Assembly (NCBI RefSeq): GCF_022049065.2
Contig: NZ_CP095743.1
Location: 139,001 to 203,000, forward strand
From: Niallia sp. Man26
GTDB taxonomy: Bacteria; Bacillota; Bacilli; Bacillales; Cytobacillaceae
Direction of reading: 5' to 3'
DNA length: 64,000 nt
This document shows, piece after piece, positions 12,716 through 22,509 of the stretch (positions within the stretch are counted from its first letter, which is position 1; each line of letters starts with the position of its first letter). Below the pieces are notes generated by a model, which saw only the letters and a program-made list of their open reading frames with translations, was not told where the DNA came from and searched no databases. The position numbers were made by a program, and so were the translations under genes.

Positions 12716-13563
12716 CTTATAAGTATCAAGAGAATACACCATTTGAAACTCTGGCTATTAAGGATGTAGACATAAACATTACCTCTGGATCATATACAGC
12801 TATTATTGGACATACAGGCTCTGGGAAATCTACCGTCCTTCAACATTTGAATGCTCTGTTAACACCTTCAAATGGTAGTGTTGTAATTGGCGACAGACTA
12901 ATCGAATCTGGACGTAAAAATAAAAACCTTGCCCCTATTCGTCAAAAGGTAGGAATCGTCTTCCAGTTTCCCGAAAGCCAGCTTTTCGAGGAGACAGTGG
13001 AAAAGGATATTTGCTTTGGACCGATGAACTTTGGTGTAAGCGAGGAAGAAGCTAAAGTAAGAGCAAAAAAGGCGCTTAAAGAAGTTGGTCTGTCTGAAGA
13101 GTATTTGACTAAATCTCCATTTGATTTATCTGGAGGACAGATGAGAAGGGTTGCAATTGCAGGAGTTCTGGCAATGGAACCAGAGGTGCTTGTGCTTGAT
13201 GAACCAACCGCTGGACTTGATCCAAGAGGGCGCAAAGAAATTATGGATATGTTCTACAGACTTCATAAAGAGCGGAATTTAACGACCATTCTTGTTACTC
13301 ACAGCATGGAAGATGCCGCAATCTATGCTGATAAAATAGTTATTATGAACAAAGGAAATGTTTATAAAGAAGGAACACCAGAGAATATATTCTCAAATAG
13401 TGAAGGTTTAATAGAAATTGGTCTTAATGTTCCGGATATAGTTAGATTTCAACAGAAATTAGAATCACTGCTAGGATACAAGTTAGACAGAGTGCATTTA
13501 AACATGGAGACATTTATTATGGAAGTTTCAGATCATTTAAAGAAAAAAGAGGCTAATCAATGA
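12691..13563 (+). CDS. ecfA2: ECF transporter ATPase A2
   Basis: 290 residues, the partner ATPase of EcfA1: Walker [11 protein letters not shown]-loop [10 protein letters not shown], signature LSGGQMRR, Walker [11 protein letters not shown], and H-loop VTHSMEDA. The start lies inside the end of ecfA1 and the stop overlaps ecfT, so the three genes are translationally coupled. Confidence 0.96.
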   Translation: MDISLQRVAYKYQENTPFETLAIKDVDINITSGSYTAIIGHTGSGKSTVLQHLNALLTPSNGSVVIGDRLIESGRKNKNLAPIRQKVGIVFQFPESQLFEETVEKDICFGPMNFGVSEEEAKVRAKKALKEVGLSEEYLTKSPFDLSGGQMRRVAIAGVLAMEPEVLVLDEPTAGLDPRGRKEIMDMFYRLHKERNLTTILVTHSMEDAAIYADKIVIMNKGNVYKEGTPENIFSNSEGLIEIGLNVPDIVRFQQKLESLLGYKLDRVHLNMETFIMEVSDHLKKKEANQ

Positions 13564-14357
13564 TGGGGAAGATGATAATCGGCCGTTTTGTTCCCATTGA
13601 CTCTCTTCTTCACAGGATGGACCCTCGCTCTAAACTGATAATCGTATTTTTATTTATATGTATCGTTTTCCTTGCTAACAATGCGGTTACCTACTTTATA
13701 CTTGCTGTTTATGTTGGTATGATGATTCTGTTATCCAAGGTGCCCTTCCGATATATTTATCTCGGGTTAAGGCCGATTTTATGGCTTATATTATTTACTT
13801 TCTGTCTTCATTTATTCTTTACTAAAGGTGGCAACCTTTTATTTGAATACGGATGGATAAAGATTTATGAAGAAGGTTTAAGGATGGGAATTCTTATTTC
13901 ATTAAGATTCTTTCTGCTTATCATTATGACATCCTTGCTTACCTTGACAACGACTCCAATCGAGCTGACAGATGCCTTAGAAACGCTCCTAGGGCCGTTG
14001 AAAAAAGTCCGTTTTCCAGTTCATGAGCTTGCTTTAATGATGTCTATTTCCCTGCGCTTTATCCCGACACTTATGGATGAGACGGAGAAGATAATGAAGG
14101 CACAGATGGCAAGAGGGGTCGAATTTTCTAGCGGCCCAATCAAGAACAGAATTAAAGCTATTGTTCCATTGTTAATTCCGTTGTTTGTCAATGCTTTTAA
14201 GCGTGCGGAAGAGCTAGCAACTGCAATGGAGGCAAGAGGCTATCAAGGCGGAGAGGGCAGGACCAAGTACCGTCAGTTAGTATGGAAGCAAACAGATAGT
14301 ATCATGATTTTATTATTAGTGCTAGTGGCAGGATTGCTGTTTGTATTTAAATCATAA
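13560..14357 (+). CDS. ecfT: ECF transporter transmembrane coupling protein T
   Basis: 265 residues with about five or six hydrophobic segments between residues 25 and 260. Two Ala-Arg-Gly coupling motifs, MARGVEF near residue 184 and MEARGYQG near 224, are the sites through which EcfT engages the ATPases. The ATG overlaps the ecfA2 stop (ATGA); a second ATG is next to it. Together with EcfA1 and EcfA2 it would serve S-components such as the one at 53.7 kb. Confidence 0.96.
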   Translation: MMGKMIIGRFVPIDSLLHRMDPRSKLIIVFLFICIVFLANNAVTYFILAVYVGMMILLSKVPFRYIYLGLRPILWLILFTFCLHLFFTKGGNLLFEYGWIKIYEEGLRMGILISLRFFLLIIMTSLLTLTTTPIELTDALETLLGPLKKVRFPVHELALMMSISLRFIPTLMDETEKIMKAQMARGVEFSSGPIKNRIKAIVPLLIPLFVNAFKRAEELATAMEARGYQGGEGRTKYRQLVWKQTDSIMILLLVLVAGLLFVFKS

Positions 14358-14369
14358 TGGAGATAAATA

Positions 14370-15107
14370 ATGCAAAGATATAAAGGGATAGTCAGCTATG
14401 ACGGCACCGAATACTGCGGTTTTCAGTTGCAGCCAAAAGACCGAACTGTTCAAGGAGAAATTGAAAAAGCTCTTAAAAAGCTTCATAAAGGCAGTGAAAT
14501 TAAGATACAAGCATCGGGCCGTACAGATGCAGGTGTTCATGCAAAGGGTCAAGTTATTCATTTCGATTCAGATCTTGATATTCCTGCAGGTAAGTGGGAG
14601 CTTGCTTTAAATGCACTGCTGCCGCATGATATTGTTTTTTCCACAATAGAGGCGGTTGATAGGAGCTTTCATGCGAGATACGATGTGCAGGGCAAGGAAT
14701 ACCGTTATTTTATTCATCTCTCTGAAAGGAGAGACCCGTTTAAGCGTAATTTTTCCTATTATTACCCATATCAGCTGGATATAGGTGCCATTAGGGAAGC
14801 ACTGGAGTATTTCATCGGAGAACATGATTTTACGAGTTTTTGTTCCATGAAGACAGACAAAGAAGATAAGGTTAGGACCATTCATTCCATGAGATTGGTG
14901 GAAGAAGGGGACATACTTGTTTTTTGCTTCGAAGGGAATGGTTTCCTGTACAATATGGTCCGGATTATTATTGGGACGCTGTTAGATGTGGGCAGAGGCA
15001 AACGAAAGCCGGAATCCATTAAAGAGATAATAGAGAAGAAAGACCGCAAAGCCGCAGGAAAGACAGCTTCTGCAAACGGACTTTATCTTTGGAAGGTCTT
15101 TTATTAG
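14370..15107 (+). CDS. truA: tRNA pseudouridine(38-40) synthase TruA
   Basis: 245 residues. It isomerizes uridines in the anticodon arm of many tRNAs. The catalytic aspartate lies in GRTDAGVHAKGQ near residue 53, and the C-terminal FLYNMVRIIIGTLLDVGRGK is the second conserved block. It starts 12 nt after ecfT and is probably in the same operon, the order known from B. subtilis. Confidence 0.97.
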   Translation: MQRYKGIVSYDGTEYCGFQLQPKDRTVQGEIEKALKKLHKGSEIKIQASGRTDAGVHAKGQVIHFDSDLDIPAGKWELALNALLPHDIVFSTIEAVDRSFHARYDVQGKEYRYFIHLSERRDPFKRNFSYYYPYQLDIGAIREALEYFIGEHDFTSFCSMKTDKEDKVRTIHSMRLVEEGDILVFCFEGNGFLYNMVRIIIGTLLDVGRGKRKPESIKEIIEKKDRKAAGKTASANGLYLWKVFY

Positions 15108-15168
15108 GGCCGAAAGAGCCAGGTTTTCAAGAAATATTCATAACAACTAAACCTGGTGTAACATTTTC

Positions 15169-15197
15169 TTGACATATGCCACTCTAGCATATATCAT
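15169..15197 (+). promoter_or_regulatory. SigA-type promoter of rplM-rpsI
   Basis: TTGACA at 15169-15174, 17-nt spacer, TATCAT at 15192-15197 (six of six and five of six). Transcription would begin near 15204, just before the L13 leader. Confidence 0.7.
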
Positions 15198-15204
15198 AAT
15201 ATGG

Positions 15205-15300
15205 TATGTATTATAAACCCACATTAAGCCCCGGAAACTTATTGTGTGAACATATAGACGTAAATCATTAAAACAAACAAAAAATTAAAAACTTACATTC
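15205..15300 (+). promoter_or_regulatory. L13 (rplM) leader RNA
   Basis: The untranslated region before rplM contains CACA-T-TAAG (15220-15228) pairing with CTTA-T-TGTG (15238-15246) around a CCCCGGAAA loop, with one T-T mismatch. This resembles the ribosomal L13 leader described for Bacillus, thought to let L13 control its own operon. Identification is from memory of that motif; a covariance-model search would settle it. Confidence 0.55.
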
Positions 15301-15313
15301 AGGAGGGAAACTC

Positions 15314-15751
15314 ATGCGTACAACGTTCATGGCTAATTCAAATACTGTTGACCGTAAATGGTACGTGATTGATGCTGAAGGCAAAACTTTAGGTCGTCTT
15401 GCTAGTGAAGTAGCATCAATTCTACGTGGTAAACACAAACCAACTTTCACACCACATGTGGACACTGGTGATCATGTTATTCTTTTAAATGCTTCAAAAA
15501 TCGAATTGACTGGTAAAAAATTGACTGATAAAATTTACTACCGTCACACAATGCATCCAGGTGGACTAAAGCAAAGAACAGCTTTAGAAATGCGTACAAA
15601 CTACGCTGAGAAAATGCTTGAGCTTGCTATCAAAGGCATGCTTCCAAAGAATTCTCTTGGTCGTCAAATGTTTAAAAAATTACATGTATACGCTGGTAGC
15701 GAGCATCCGCACCAAGCACAACAACCAGAAGTTTACGAACTTCGCGGATAA
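15314..15751 (+). CDS. rplM: 50S ribosomal protein L13
   Basis: 145 residues starting [20 protein letters not shown], with the motif [18 protein letters not shown] and [15 protein letters not shown]13 is one of the first proteins to assemble on 23S rRNA. AGGAGGGAAA at 15301-15310 is the ribosome binding site. It has its own promoter and leader and is followed by rpsI after 21 nt. Confidence 0.98.
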   Translation: MRTTFMANSNTVDRKWYVIDAEGKTLGRLASEVASILRGKHKPTFTPHVDTGDHVILLNASKIELTGKKLTDKIYYRHTMHPGGLKQRTALEMRTNYAEKMLELAIKGMLPKNSLGRQMFKKLHVYAGSEHPHQAQQPEVYELRG

Positions 15752-15772
15752 TTAATAAGGGAGGTAAAAAAA

Positions 15773-16165
15773 ATGGCACAGGTTCAATATATCGGTACTG
15801 GTCGTCGTAAAAGTTCCGTTGCACGTGTACGTTTAGTACCAGGCGACGGTCAAATCATCATCAATGGTCGTGAAATTGAAAACTATATTCCATTTGCAGC
15901 TTTGCGTGAAGTTGTAAAACAACCATTAGTAGCTACTGAAACTACTGGAAGCTACAATATCCTAGTAAACGTTAGCGGTGGAGGTTACACTGGTCAAGCT
16001 GGAGCTATCCGTCATGGTATCGCTCGTGCTTTACTACAAGCAGATCCTGAATACCGTCCAACACTTAAACGTGCTGGATTGCTAACTCGTGACGCTCGTA
16101 TGAAAGAACGTAAAAAATACGGTCTTAAAGGCGCTCGTCGTGCACCTCAGTTCTCAAAACGTTAA
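15773..16165 (+). CDS. rpsI: 30S ribosomal protein S9
   Basis: 130 residues starting [20 protein letters not shown] and ending in the basic RRAPQFSKR tail, whose last residues touch the P-site tRNA anticodon stem. GGGAGGTAAA is the ribosome binding site. A strong terminator follows at 16180-16215. Confidence 0.98.
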   Translation: MAQVQYIGTGRRKSSVARVRLVPGDGQIIINGREIENYIPFAALREVVKQPLVATETTGSYNILVNVSGGGYTGQAGAIRHGIARALLQADPEYRPTLKRAGLLTRDARMKERKKYGLKGARRAPQFSKR

Positions 16166-16179
16166 TTTTGCGTTTCAAA

Positions 16180-16215
16180 GACCCTTTCCACTTTTGTGGA
16201 AAGGGTCTTTTTTAT
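16180..16215 (+). terminator. terminator after rpsI
   Basis: A 13-14 bp stem (AGACCCTTTCCAC / GTGGAAAGGGTCT) with a TTTT loop, followed by TTTTTTA. Confidence 0.9.
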
Positions 16216-16736
16216 GTCTGAAAATTATCTCTGACGGCGGCCTATGTTAACTCCTAAATATAAATCTTCACATCTAATCATTCTAGAGCTTAAATATCTT
16301 TTAATTTATGATGCAGGGGGCCTTTAAAAGTTAGTAACGTTATATAATAATATAGGTTAAACTTCTTCAATTGGTTTATAGAAGCTTTTGGCGGGATATT
16401 CTAAATCGAGGACTGCTTAAAATAAGCTGAATGGAAAAAATTATTAAGATAATTAGCATTTCTTAATAAGCGCATTTATTTTATAGCTGCTGTTTCTTGA
16501 ACAAAGGATAACCCTGAAGATATATCTTCAGGGTTATCCTTTGTAATTAAACTATTGACCGTTAATCAATATTTTGTTTTTGTCGCACGTTCTTGCTCTC
16601 AAACATTTGCCTTTGGGAACTTTATTTTATTTATGGTGTGAATTGCTAAAAGAATGAATCTAGAAGTATAAAAAGAGGGGATGGGGAAGATAAACAGAGA
16701 AGAAAGACCCGTTCTTTTTACGGGCCTTTCCATCAC
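16216..16736 (+). other. gene-free gap with a 44-bp perfect palindrome
   Basis: About 520 nt without a credible gene. Positions 16501-16544 form a perfect palindrome with 22-nt arms (ACAAAGGATAACCCTGAAGA plus TA, then its exact complement). It has no adjacent T-run and no gene within 200 nt. It looks like a terminator cut off from its gene, or a protein-binding palindrome. The rest of the gap is AT-rich without recognisable features. Confidence 0.6.
16703..16733 (-). terminator. terminator of the GH43 gene
   Basis: On the minus strand GGCCCGT-AAAAAGA-ACGGGTC forms a short GC-rich stem followed by a T-rich TTTCTTCTC stretch, directly after the stop of the GH43 gene. Confidence 0.6.
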
Positions 16737-19265
16737 TTATTCGTTCCTTTGAGCAAGGTTGCTTATTTCATCAGCTGTAAGTGAGCCATCATAAATCTTC
16801 AATTCATCCATGCTACCTTTAAATGGTGGGTCCCACCAGTTCACTCCTAAACTAAAGCTTGTGCTAGCCGTTGTGAATATGTTTGGGAATCCTGTGCCTT
16901 TATATTTTTCATTTCCGTTTACGTACACGGAGATCGCATCCTTATCAACTGTAAAAGCAAGATGTGTCCACTCACCCGTTTTTATTTGGCTGCCGACAGA
17001 TGCATCATACCATTTAGAGCTGCCTGACCATACTTCTGTGCTTCCATTTCCTGTGCCATATGGAAGCAGACTTATCCAGTTGTTACTGTCTCTTGCACCG
17101 AAGAAAGTAGTAGTGTATTGCGTCAGCTGTTCTGGTTTAATCCAGAGAGAAACACTATAGCTATCACTAGATATTAATCCGTTTGGCAAGCGGATGCCTG
17201 AAGCTCCGTCAAATTTTGCTGCTTTTCCTCCGTTTACTCCATCTGTATAGGAGATTGTTCCACCATTATTATCAATTCTATTTCCTGTCACTGTACCGCT
17301 GCCGAATTGTGCATTGCTGTCACTTAAATCACCTTCGAATGAGTATTGGGCTGCCAAGCCATTTTCCTTATATGGCAAAACAGTAATGACGAAGGTTTTA
17401 GTAGTCGTGGACTTGCCTTTTGTAATAGTTGCGGTTAGCGTTGCTTCTTTACTGGCAGCACCAGCCTCTGGACGTGTTACTGCACCTGTTGCTGATATGA
17501 CATTTGAATCAGAGGTTTTCCAAGTAATTGTTGTATGACGGGTTCCCTCAGTCGGCAAGGATATATTTGAAACTACGTTAGCTGTATCACCAAGGTTTAG
17601 GTCGGTTTTTACATCCTGGACTATTTCCTTGTCTGACTTATCTTCCATTTTGCTGCCCCAGATTGTAACTCCTTCGTTTGACATTGCTGTAAATGCCATC
17701 ACATAGCTTTGGGACGTTTCATCCCATTGGCGGACAAACACACCGTTATAGGTACTGCCATCGATTTTTATTTCTGCTTCGTTATGACTTGTTTTTTTCC
17801 AAGTACCTGTCGCATCTCCTGTTATTTTACCGTTTTTATTTAGTTCAATATAAACTGATTCTGTAATATCGCCTGAATAAGCTTTTCCATGATTAATGAA
17901 CTGATATTGGCCTATAAGATTTTGTCTATTCACTTTTTCTAACTTTTCCCCGCTGTAGCGGTATGGTGCTGCAACAGGCCAGCCTTCACTGTTCATGAAC
18001 ATTTGATGGACACGTACTTCATGCATTTCACCTGTTTCAGGGAAGCGGGAATGGAATACTAAGAAATGCTGCCCAGTTTTAGAATCGATGAAAGCTGAGT
18101 TATGCCCAGGAGATACATAGCCGACTCCGATACCAGTTCCTGGATCGCCAATTCTTCGTTCAAACAGGAAATTTCCCATTACCTTATTTCCGTATGGAGA
18201 ATTGTCAACATTCCCAGGTAGCACTGCAGATTGACCACTTGCATCTACATAAGGACCATCAGGTGATTTGGAACGGAACAGCCTCATATTATAACCTCCA
18301 TCAGCACCTAACCAGCCATATGTCACATACAGATAATAATATTTCGTATTTTTATCATAAACCACATACGGACCTTCTCCAGATTTGTAATAGCCTCCGG
18401 CGATTTTTGTGCCGAAGTAGCGGTCAATCATTCTGCCGTCCTTTGTTTTTCCGTCTTTGCCAGGATAAATTGGTTTTCCAGTTTTCTTATCAATTTCCAG
18501 CAGATAAATTCCGCCAGACCAAGAACCATATGTCATCCACAACTTGCCGTCAGCAGCTGTGAACACATTAGCATCAATCGCATTAGGATAAAGATTATTG
18601 TTATAGGAGCCGTCAGCATTAAACCAGCTGTCGTTTTCATTTGTTAATTCTTTAGAGCTTATTAAGGTACTGATATTTGTATTTACCCATTTTTTATCAA
18701 CATTGCTGTTAGCATCTTTTGCACTTTGTTTTGTGAAACCTGAATACACAATGGTGTCGACATATTCAAATGGACCTTCAATATTTTGAGAAACTGCATA
18801 ACCGATCGCTGAGCGTATATATGTGGAGGAAGCACTGTAGTAAATCATGTAAGCACCTTTGCTACCATCCTTATTAACATAATTTTCGTTCCAGAAAACA
18901 TCCGGAGCCCAAACAGCAAAACCTCCCTTGCTGTCGGAGTCATTTTCGCCAGCCCATTTGAATGATCCGGCTAAATTTTTGGATAAATCTCCATACAGCT
19001 TGTTATTAGGTGTTGTATACCCATTTGTGAATGTCTCCCAATTTATTAAATCGTTTGACTTGGCTGCTTCAATATGAGAACCAAATACATAGTATGTGTC
19101 ACCATCCTTGATAATAGATGGATCATGAACAGATACATTTTGAAAACTAGGATTTGTGCTAGAAGGGGATTTTTGTTTATCTTTTTCTGCAAAGGCAGCG
19201 CTGGGAATCATCAATACAAAAGCTAGAATAGCGGACAGCAAAACCCGCATATGATTTGTTTTCAT
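16737..19265 (-). CDS. secreted GH43 family arabinanase-like glycoside hydrolase, multidomain
   Basis: 842 residues. A signal peptide (residues 1-26, ending SAAFA) indicates secretion. The five-bladed GH43 domain (about 45-430) shows the three expected acids: Asp48 in HDPSII, Asp231 in DANVF, Glu297 in SGEGPYV. This fits endo-1,5-alpha-L-arabinanases of the AbnB type. Then come a lipocalin-like C-terminal domain (about 446-540), a bacterial Ig-like domain (545-632) and a LamG/concanavalin-like module (636-838, LAAQYSFEGDLSD) likely to bind polysaccharide. The ATG at 19265 follows GAAGGAGATC; the longer frame to 19307 has no such site. A cre-like operator lies upstream. It stands between rpsI and the ybaK-cwlD block, where B. 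subtilis has no such gene. Exact substrate is inferred. Confidence 0.9.
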   Translation of the reverse strand: MKTNHMRVLLSAILAFVLMIPSAAFAEKDKQKSPSSTNPSFQNVSVHDPSIIKDGDTYYVFGSHIEAAKSNDLINWETFTNGYTTPNNKLYGDLSKNLAGSFKWAGENDSDSKGGFAVWAPDVFWNENYVNKDGSKGAYMIYYSASSTYIRSAIGYAVSQNIEGPFEYVDTIVYSGFTKQSAKDANSNVDKKWVNTNISTLISSKELTNENDSWFNADGSYNNNLYPNAIDANVFTAADGKLWMTYGSWSGGIYLLEIDKKTGKPIYPGKDGKTKDGRMIDRYFGTKIAGGYYKSGEGPYVVYDKNTKYYYLYVTYGWLGADGGYNMRLFRSKSPDGPYVDASGQSAVLPGNVDNSPYGNKVMGNFLFERRIGDPGTGIGVGYVSPGHNSAFIDSKTGQHFLVFHSRFPETGEMHEVRVHQMFMNSEGWPVAAPYRYSGEKLEKVNRQNLIGQYQFINHGKAYSGDITESVYIELNKNGKITGDATGTWKKTSHNEAEIKIDGSTYNGVFVRQWDETSQSYVMAFTAMSNEGVTIWGSKMEDKSDKEIVQDVKTDLNLGDTANVVSNISLPTEGTRHTTITWKTSDSNVISATGAVTRPEAGAASKEATLTATITKGKSTTTKTFVITVLPYKENGLAAQYSFEGDLSDSNAQFGSGTVTGNRIDNNGGTISYTDGVNGGKAAKFDGASGIRLPNGLISSDSYSVSLWIKPEQLTQYTTTFFGARDSNNWISLLPYGTGNGSTEVWSGSSKWYDASVGSQIKTGEWTHLAFTVDKDAISVYVNGNEKYKGTGFPNIFTTASTSFSLGVNWWDPPFKGSMDELKIYDGSLTADEISNLAQRNE

Positions 19266-19409
19266 TGACAGATCTCCTTCATTTTGAAATGGAAAATTAC
19301 TTGCCAAAGGACAACTCCATTCTAAGAGGCGATGTTATGTATGAGGGAGGAGCTCCGTTGTGGTGAACTAAGTGATTATCGGCTTTATCAACTCCTTTTC
19401 TCTTAATTT

Positions 19410-19424
19410 TTGAAACGCTTTCAT
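19410..19424 (-). promoter_or_regulatory. candidate CcpA cre site upstream of GH43 gene
   Basis: Minus strand ATGAAAGCGTTTCAA is a near-palindrome one base shorter than the ideal cre TGAAAGCGCTTTCA. It lies about 147 nt before the GH43 start. Catabolite repression of a polysaccharide-degrading enzyme would be expected; a LacI-family local regulator is the alternative. Confidence 0.5.
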
Positions 19425-19533
19425 AATCTATCATACGTTAACAAAATTAGGAAAACAGAACCTATTGGCCTATTTTTAACTACTAATTTCTTTGAATAAA
19501 AATACTTAAATAATAACGTTTTTTGGAAATAGT

Positions 19534-19560
19534 AGAAACTAATCTGGCTTTTCACCCGTA
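19534..19560 (+). promoter_or_regulatory. SigW-type promoter of ydbST
   Basis: AGAAAC at 19534-19539 and CGTA at 19557-19560 (CGTATAAC) with a 17-nt spacer resemble the ECF SigW consensus TGAAAC-N16/17-CGTA. The sigW promoter in this window has the same 17-nt spacing. ydbST is in the SigW regulon of B. subtilis. Confidence 0.65.
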
Positions 19561-19592
19561 TAACAATTACAAGGCTTGGAGGTGAATGAAGA

Positions 19593-20087
19593 ATGTATAC
19601 AAAAATTGAGGAACCGAATAGATGTATTTCTGAAAAGGCAATGAAAGTGTGGCGGATATCGGAAGCTCTCCTAAATGGGGGAATTCTAGTTGTACTTGGC
19701 ATAGTATATTATTTAGATGTTTATTTTGATTGGAAGTACTGGATAGGCTGGATAATAATTGGGCTTCTTGGGCTAACAGTATTATCCGCAATTTGGGGGA
19801 TTATTCTTGAACCGTCATTAAAGCAAAAATATTGGCGTTATGATGTGGATGAAGAGTTCATTCAATTGAAATCAGGTATCTGGAATAAACAGCATCAACT
19901 CATTCCGATGACAAAGGTACAATCTGTTGAACTTATTCAAGGGCCATTATTAAGAAAATACGAGCTGTATTCCATCTCTGTCGGCACAATGGGCAGCAGT
20001 CATAAAATACCAGCTATACCGCAAGAAGAAGCACGAGAACTAAGGGATCAGATAGCACATTATGCAAAAATAAAGGAAGTGGAATGA
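19593..20087 (+). CDS. ydbS: bacterial PH-domain membrane protein YdbS
   Basis: 164 residues. Two hydrophobic segments lie between about residues 27 and 70, then a bPH2-type pleckstrin-like domain (DVDEEFIQLKSGIWNKQHQL ... KVQSVELIQGPLLRKYELYS). GGAGGTGAATG at 19579-19589 is the ribosome binding site. It overlaps the start of ydbT. In B. subtilis ydbST is SigW-dependent and contributes to resistance against membrane-active peptides; that role is inferred here. Confidence 0.85.
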   Translation: MYTKIEEPNRCISEKAMKVWRISEALLNGGILVVLGIVYYLDVYFDWKYWIGWIIIGLLGLTVLSAIWGIILEPSLKQKYWRYDVDEEFIQLKSGIWNKQHQLIPMTKVQSVELIQGPLLRKYELYSISVGTMGSSHKIPAIPQEEARELRDQIAHYAKIKEVE

Positions 20088-21559
20088 TGGAAGGGAGAAC
20101 AGTAAGGCTGCATCCGGTAAAAATGCTGCTGGACCTCATTACATTGGTTAAAACCAATATAATATTTATTTTCTTTCTTTATGTCATCCATTTTGGCACA
20201 GACAATAAGGTTTGGATAGCTTTACAGTATTTATTTGCAGTATTTATACTTATTGCCATTGTTTATATAATCTTTGATTGGTGCTTCTACCGTTATACAG
20301 TGAAAGATGAAGCTATTCATATTATATCGGGTGTCATAAAAAAATCAGAGCGGGTTATTTACTTAAATAAGATACAAAATATTCAAAGACGCACTACTGT
20401 TATCCATAAGTTATTTAATATCTCTTCCATTACTATGGAAACTGGTGAGTCAGGGGATAATGGTTCGATTGCACTGCCTGCTGTCTCTCGAAAGGAAGCA
20501 GATTGGCTGGAGACTATAGCTTCAACTGAGTATATGGATGTACCTGATGAAGCGGCTGAGGATAACATAGAATATACGGTGGAGAAAACAAATGACAGAC
20601 AGATTCACTTTATAGCGTCAAAAAAAGATGTCTTAAAGGCATCCTTTACATCATTTAGTTTTTTTGCACTAATTCCTGTTGTTTTTTCTATCTATTCCAA
20701 TGTAGAAGATGTTTTCCCTGTTACAAATAAAATGGGGGATTGGTTTAGCAGCATTATGAGATACTGGTGGATGATCGCTATACTGCTGTTTCTTTTTACA
20801 ATAGCTGCAGTTGCTTATGGTGTAATCTCCACGTACTGGAGATATGGAAAATACCAAATATTATCTGACAGCAATAGAATTTATATTAGAAAAGGACTTG
20901 TGGATGAGGTTGCATTTTCTATCTTAAAAGAGAAGGTGCAAGCAATTGAAGTGATCCAATCGCCTTTGAAAAGAATCCTGAAACTTGCAGAGGTCAAGTT
21001 AGTCAGTGCAGGGGAGACAGGGGAAGAAGATTTAAAGACAAACTCTCTTTATCCGTTTTTGCCGATAGAGAAAGCATATGAAATTGTTCATGAATTATTG
21101 CCTGAGTACAAAATTCATTCAAAAATGACTAGCCTGCCGAAGAACGCGCTAGCAGCAAGGTTGTTAAGACCGAGCTATTTATGGATTATATCATTAATTG
21201 CTCTATGTATTTTTAAACCAGGTTTATGGTATGCATCGTTTGCCGTATTGCTGTTTGTTTATCTATTACGAACTCTGGACTTCGTGAACAGCCGCTATAT
21301 AGTAAAGGATGAATATATCCAGATGAAAACAGGCAGCTTCCAAACGTCCTTATTTCTCACAAAAAGAAATAAAGTAATCGAGATTGAAGTAGGACAGTCC
21401 CGTTGGCAAAAGCGATTTGGTTTAGCGACAATTGATATTGTCAACCGTTCAAAGCCAATTGTACATACTGAAATATCGGATATTCCGTATGAAGCAGCTG
21501 CTGGCTTTTATTATTGGTATAGGATGCGGACAAAGGAAATTCGCATTGATAAGCAGTAG
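20084..21559 (+). CDS. ydbT: PH-domain membrane protein YdbT, three bPH2 repeats
   Basis: 491 residues. Each hydrophobic hairpin (about 15-60, 190-260, 360-390) is followed by a bPH2 domain; repeated signatures are KNxIQNIQRRTTVIHKLF, KVQAIEVIQSPLKRILKLA and KVIEIEVGQSRWQKRFGLA. The ATG overlaps the ydbS stop by 4 nt, so the pair is coupled and presumably forms one membrane complex. The biochemical role is not established. Confidence 0.85.
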   Translation: MMEGRTVRLHPVKMLLDLITLVKTNIIFIFFLYVIHFGTDNKVWIALQYLFAVFILIAIVYIIFDWCFYRYTVKDEAIHIISGVIKKSERVIYLNKIQNIQRRTTVIHKLFNISSITMETGESGDNGSIALPAVSRKEADWLETIASTEYMDVPDEAAEDNIEYTVEKTNDRQIHFIASKKDVLKASFTSFSFFALIPVVFSIYSNVEDVFPVTNKMGDWFSSIMRYWWMIAILLFLFTIAAVAYGVISTYWRYGKYQILSDSNRIYIRKGLVDEVAFSILKEKVQAIEVIQSPLKRILKLAEVKLVSAGETGEEDLKTNSLYPFLPIEKAYEIVHELLPEYKIHSKMTSLPKNALAARLLRPSYLWIISLIALCIFKPGLWYASFAVLLFVYLLRTLDFVNSRYIVKDEYIQMKTGSFQTSLFLTKRNKVIEIEVGQSRWQKRFGLATIDIVNRSKPIVHTEISDIPYEAAAGFYYWYRMRTKEIRIDKQ

Positions 21560-21680
21560 TGACATCTTTTCCTATCGTTCCCCAATCAATGAAGTGTATA
21601 CAAGTACATATTTCCTTCAATGTTCTTGTTTTTTTCGTTCATACTAATAAGGCAAAAGATTTAATGAAAGGAAAAATCTC

Positions 21681-22451
21681 ATGCTGACTAAACAACAACT
21701 TAATGAATTCCAATCACTGTTAGAAAATGAAAAACAAGACATAGAAGAAAGATATGATATAAATGATCACTTAGGTTTAATCCGCAGTCATGCACATGAT
21801 TCGGTTGGGGAATTATCGAGTTATGATAATCACCCAGGAGATGAGGGCACCGAGTTATATGAAAGAGAAAAGGATATTGCCTTAAATGAGCATTATAGAT
21901 TTGAATATGCTGGTGTTGTAAATGCGTTAAAGGCAATTGAAAATGGAACATATGGAAAATGTGAAGAATGTGGAAAGGAAATTCCTCTTGAAAGACTTGA
22001 AGCTCTTCCAACAGCAAGATATTGCATTGAGCATACCCCGGACCAAGTTGTTTCACACGAGCGGCCGGTAGAGGAAGGTGTGCTTATGCCTCCATTTGGA
22101 AAGTTTGACATGGATGAACAGGATGAAACAGTTGCATATGATGCGGAGGATTCCTGGCAGGATGTTGAGAGCTTTGGTACGTCAGAGACTCCATCTGACT
22201 TTGTTCATCCTGTATTTGATCATTATAATGATCTCTCCATTGATTCTTATGAAAATGTTGGGTACGTAGAGGAGTATGAAAATTTTGTAGGTGTTGATAT
22301 AGAGGGAAAAAATATCACGGTATATCCTAATCAGCAGCATAAAAGATATGAGCAGAGCTTAGATGAAGAAGGAATCATGACGAGCTTCGGAGATTTGCCT
22401 GCATATGAGCATGATCCTTATGTTGAAGATGAGGATGGCAGAGAACGCTAA
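21681..22451 (+). CDS. yteA: YteA-family regulatory protein (DksA/TraR-type zinc finger)
   Basis: 256 residues. The N-terminal part is charged and helical; residues 92-117 hold the zinc-finger region CEECGKEIPLERLEALPTAR followed by YCIEH, so the fourth ligand is His not Cys. The acidic C-terminal half contains FVGVDIEGKNITVYPN, typical of the YteA group. In related bacilli the family is linked to sporulation. AAAGGAAAAA at 21668-21677 is the ribosome binding site. It shares a terminator with the convergent csgA. Confidence 0.8.
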   Translation: MLTKQQLNEFQSLLENEKQDIEERYDINDHLGLIRSHAHDSVGELSSYDNHPGDEGTELYEREKDIALNEHYRFEYAGVVNALKAIENGTYGKCEECGKEIPLERLEALPTARYCIEHTPDQVVSHERPVEEGVLMPPFGKFDMDEQDETVAYDAEDSWQDVESFGTSETPSDFVHPVFDHYNDLSIDSYENVGYVEEYENFVGVDIEGKNITVYPNQQHKRYEQSLDEEGIMTSFGDLPAYEHDPYVEDEDGRER

Positions 22452-22456
22452 TAAGA

Positions 22457-22508
22457 AAGGTCAGGCACACATCTAGATTTATATCTAGTGCGCAGCCTGA
22501 CCTTTTTG
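22457..22508. terminator. bidirectional terminator between yteA and csgA
   Basis: AGGTCAGGC pairs with GCCTGACCT, with an inner TCTAGAT-type stem, and TTTTTG follows on the plus strand; the minus side is flanked by TTTCTTA. Confidence 0.8.
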
Positions 22509-22509
22509 T

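Larger units (their letters stand above)
19266..19592. other. divergent intergenic region between the GH43 gene and ydbST
   Basis: 327 nt with a cre-like palindrome serving the GH43 gene and an ECF-sigma promoter serving ydbST (listed separately). No gene is seen. Confidence 0.7.

Noticed and set aside
16810..18562. Several plus-strand open frames opposite the GH43 gene
   Set aside because: They lack ribosome binding sites and family features, and the minus-strand gene explains the coding pattern.
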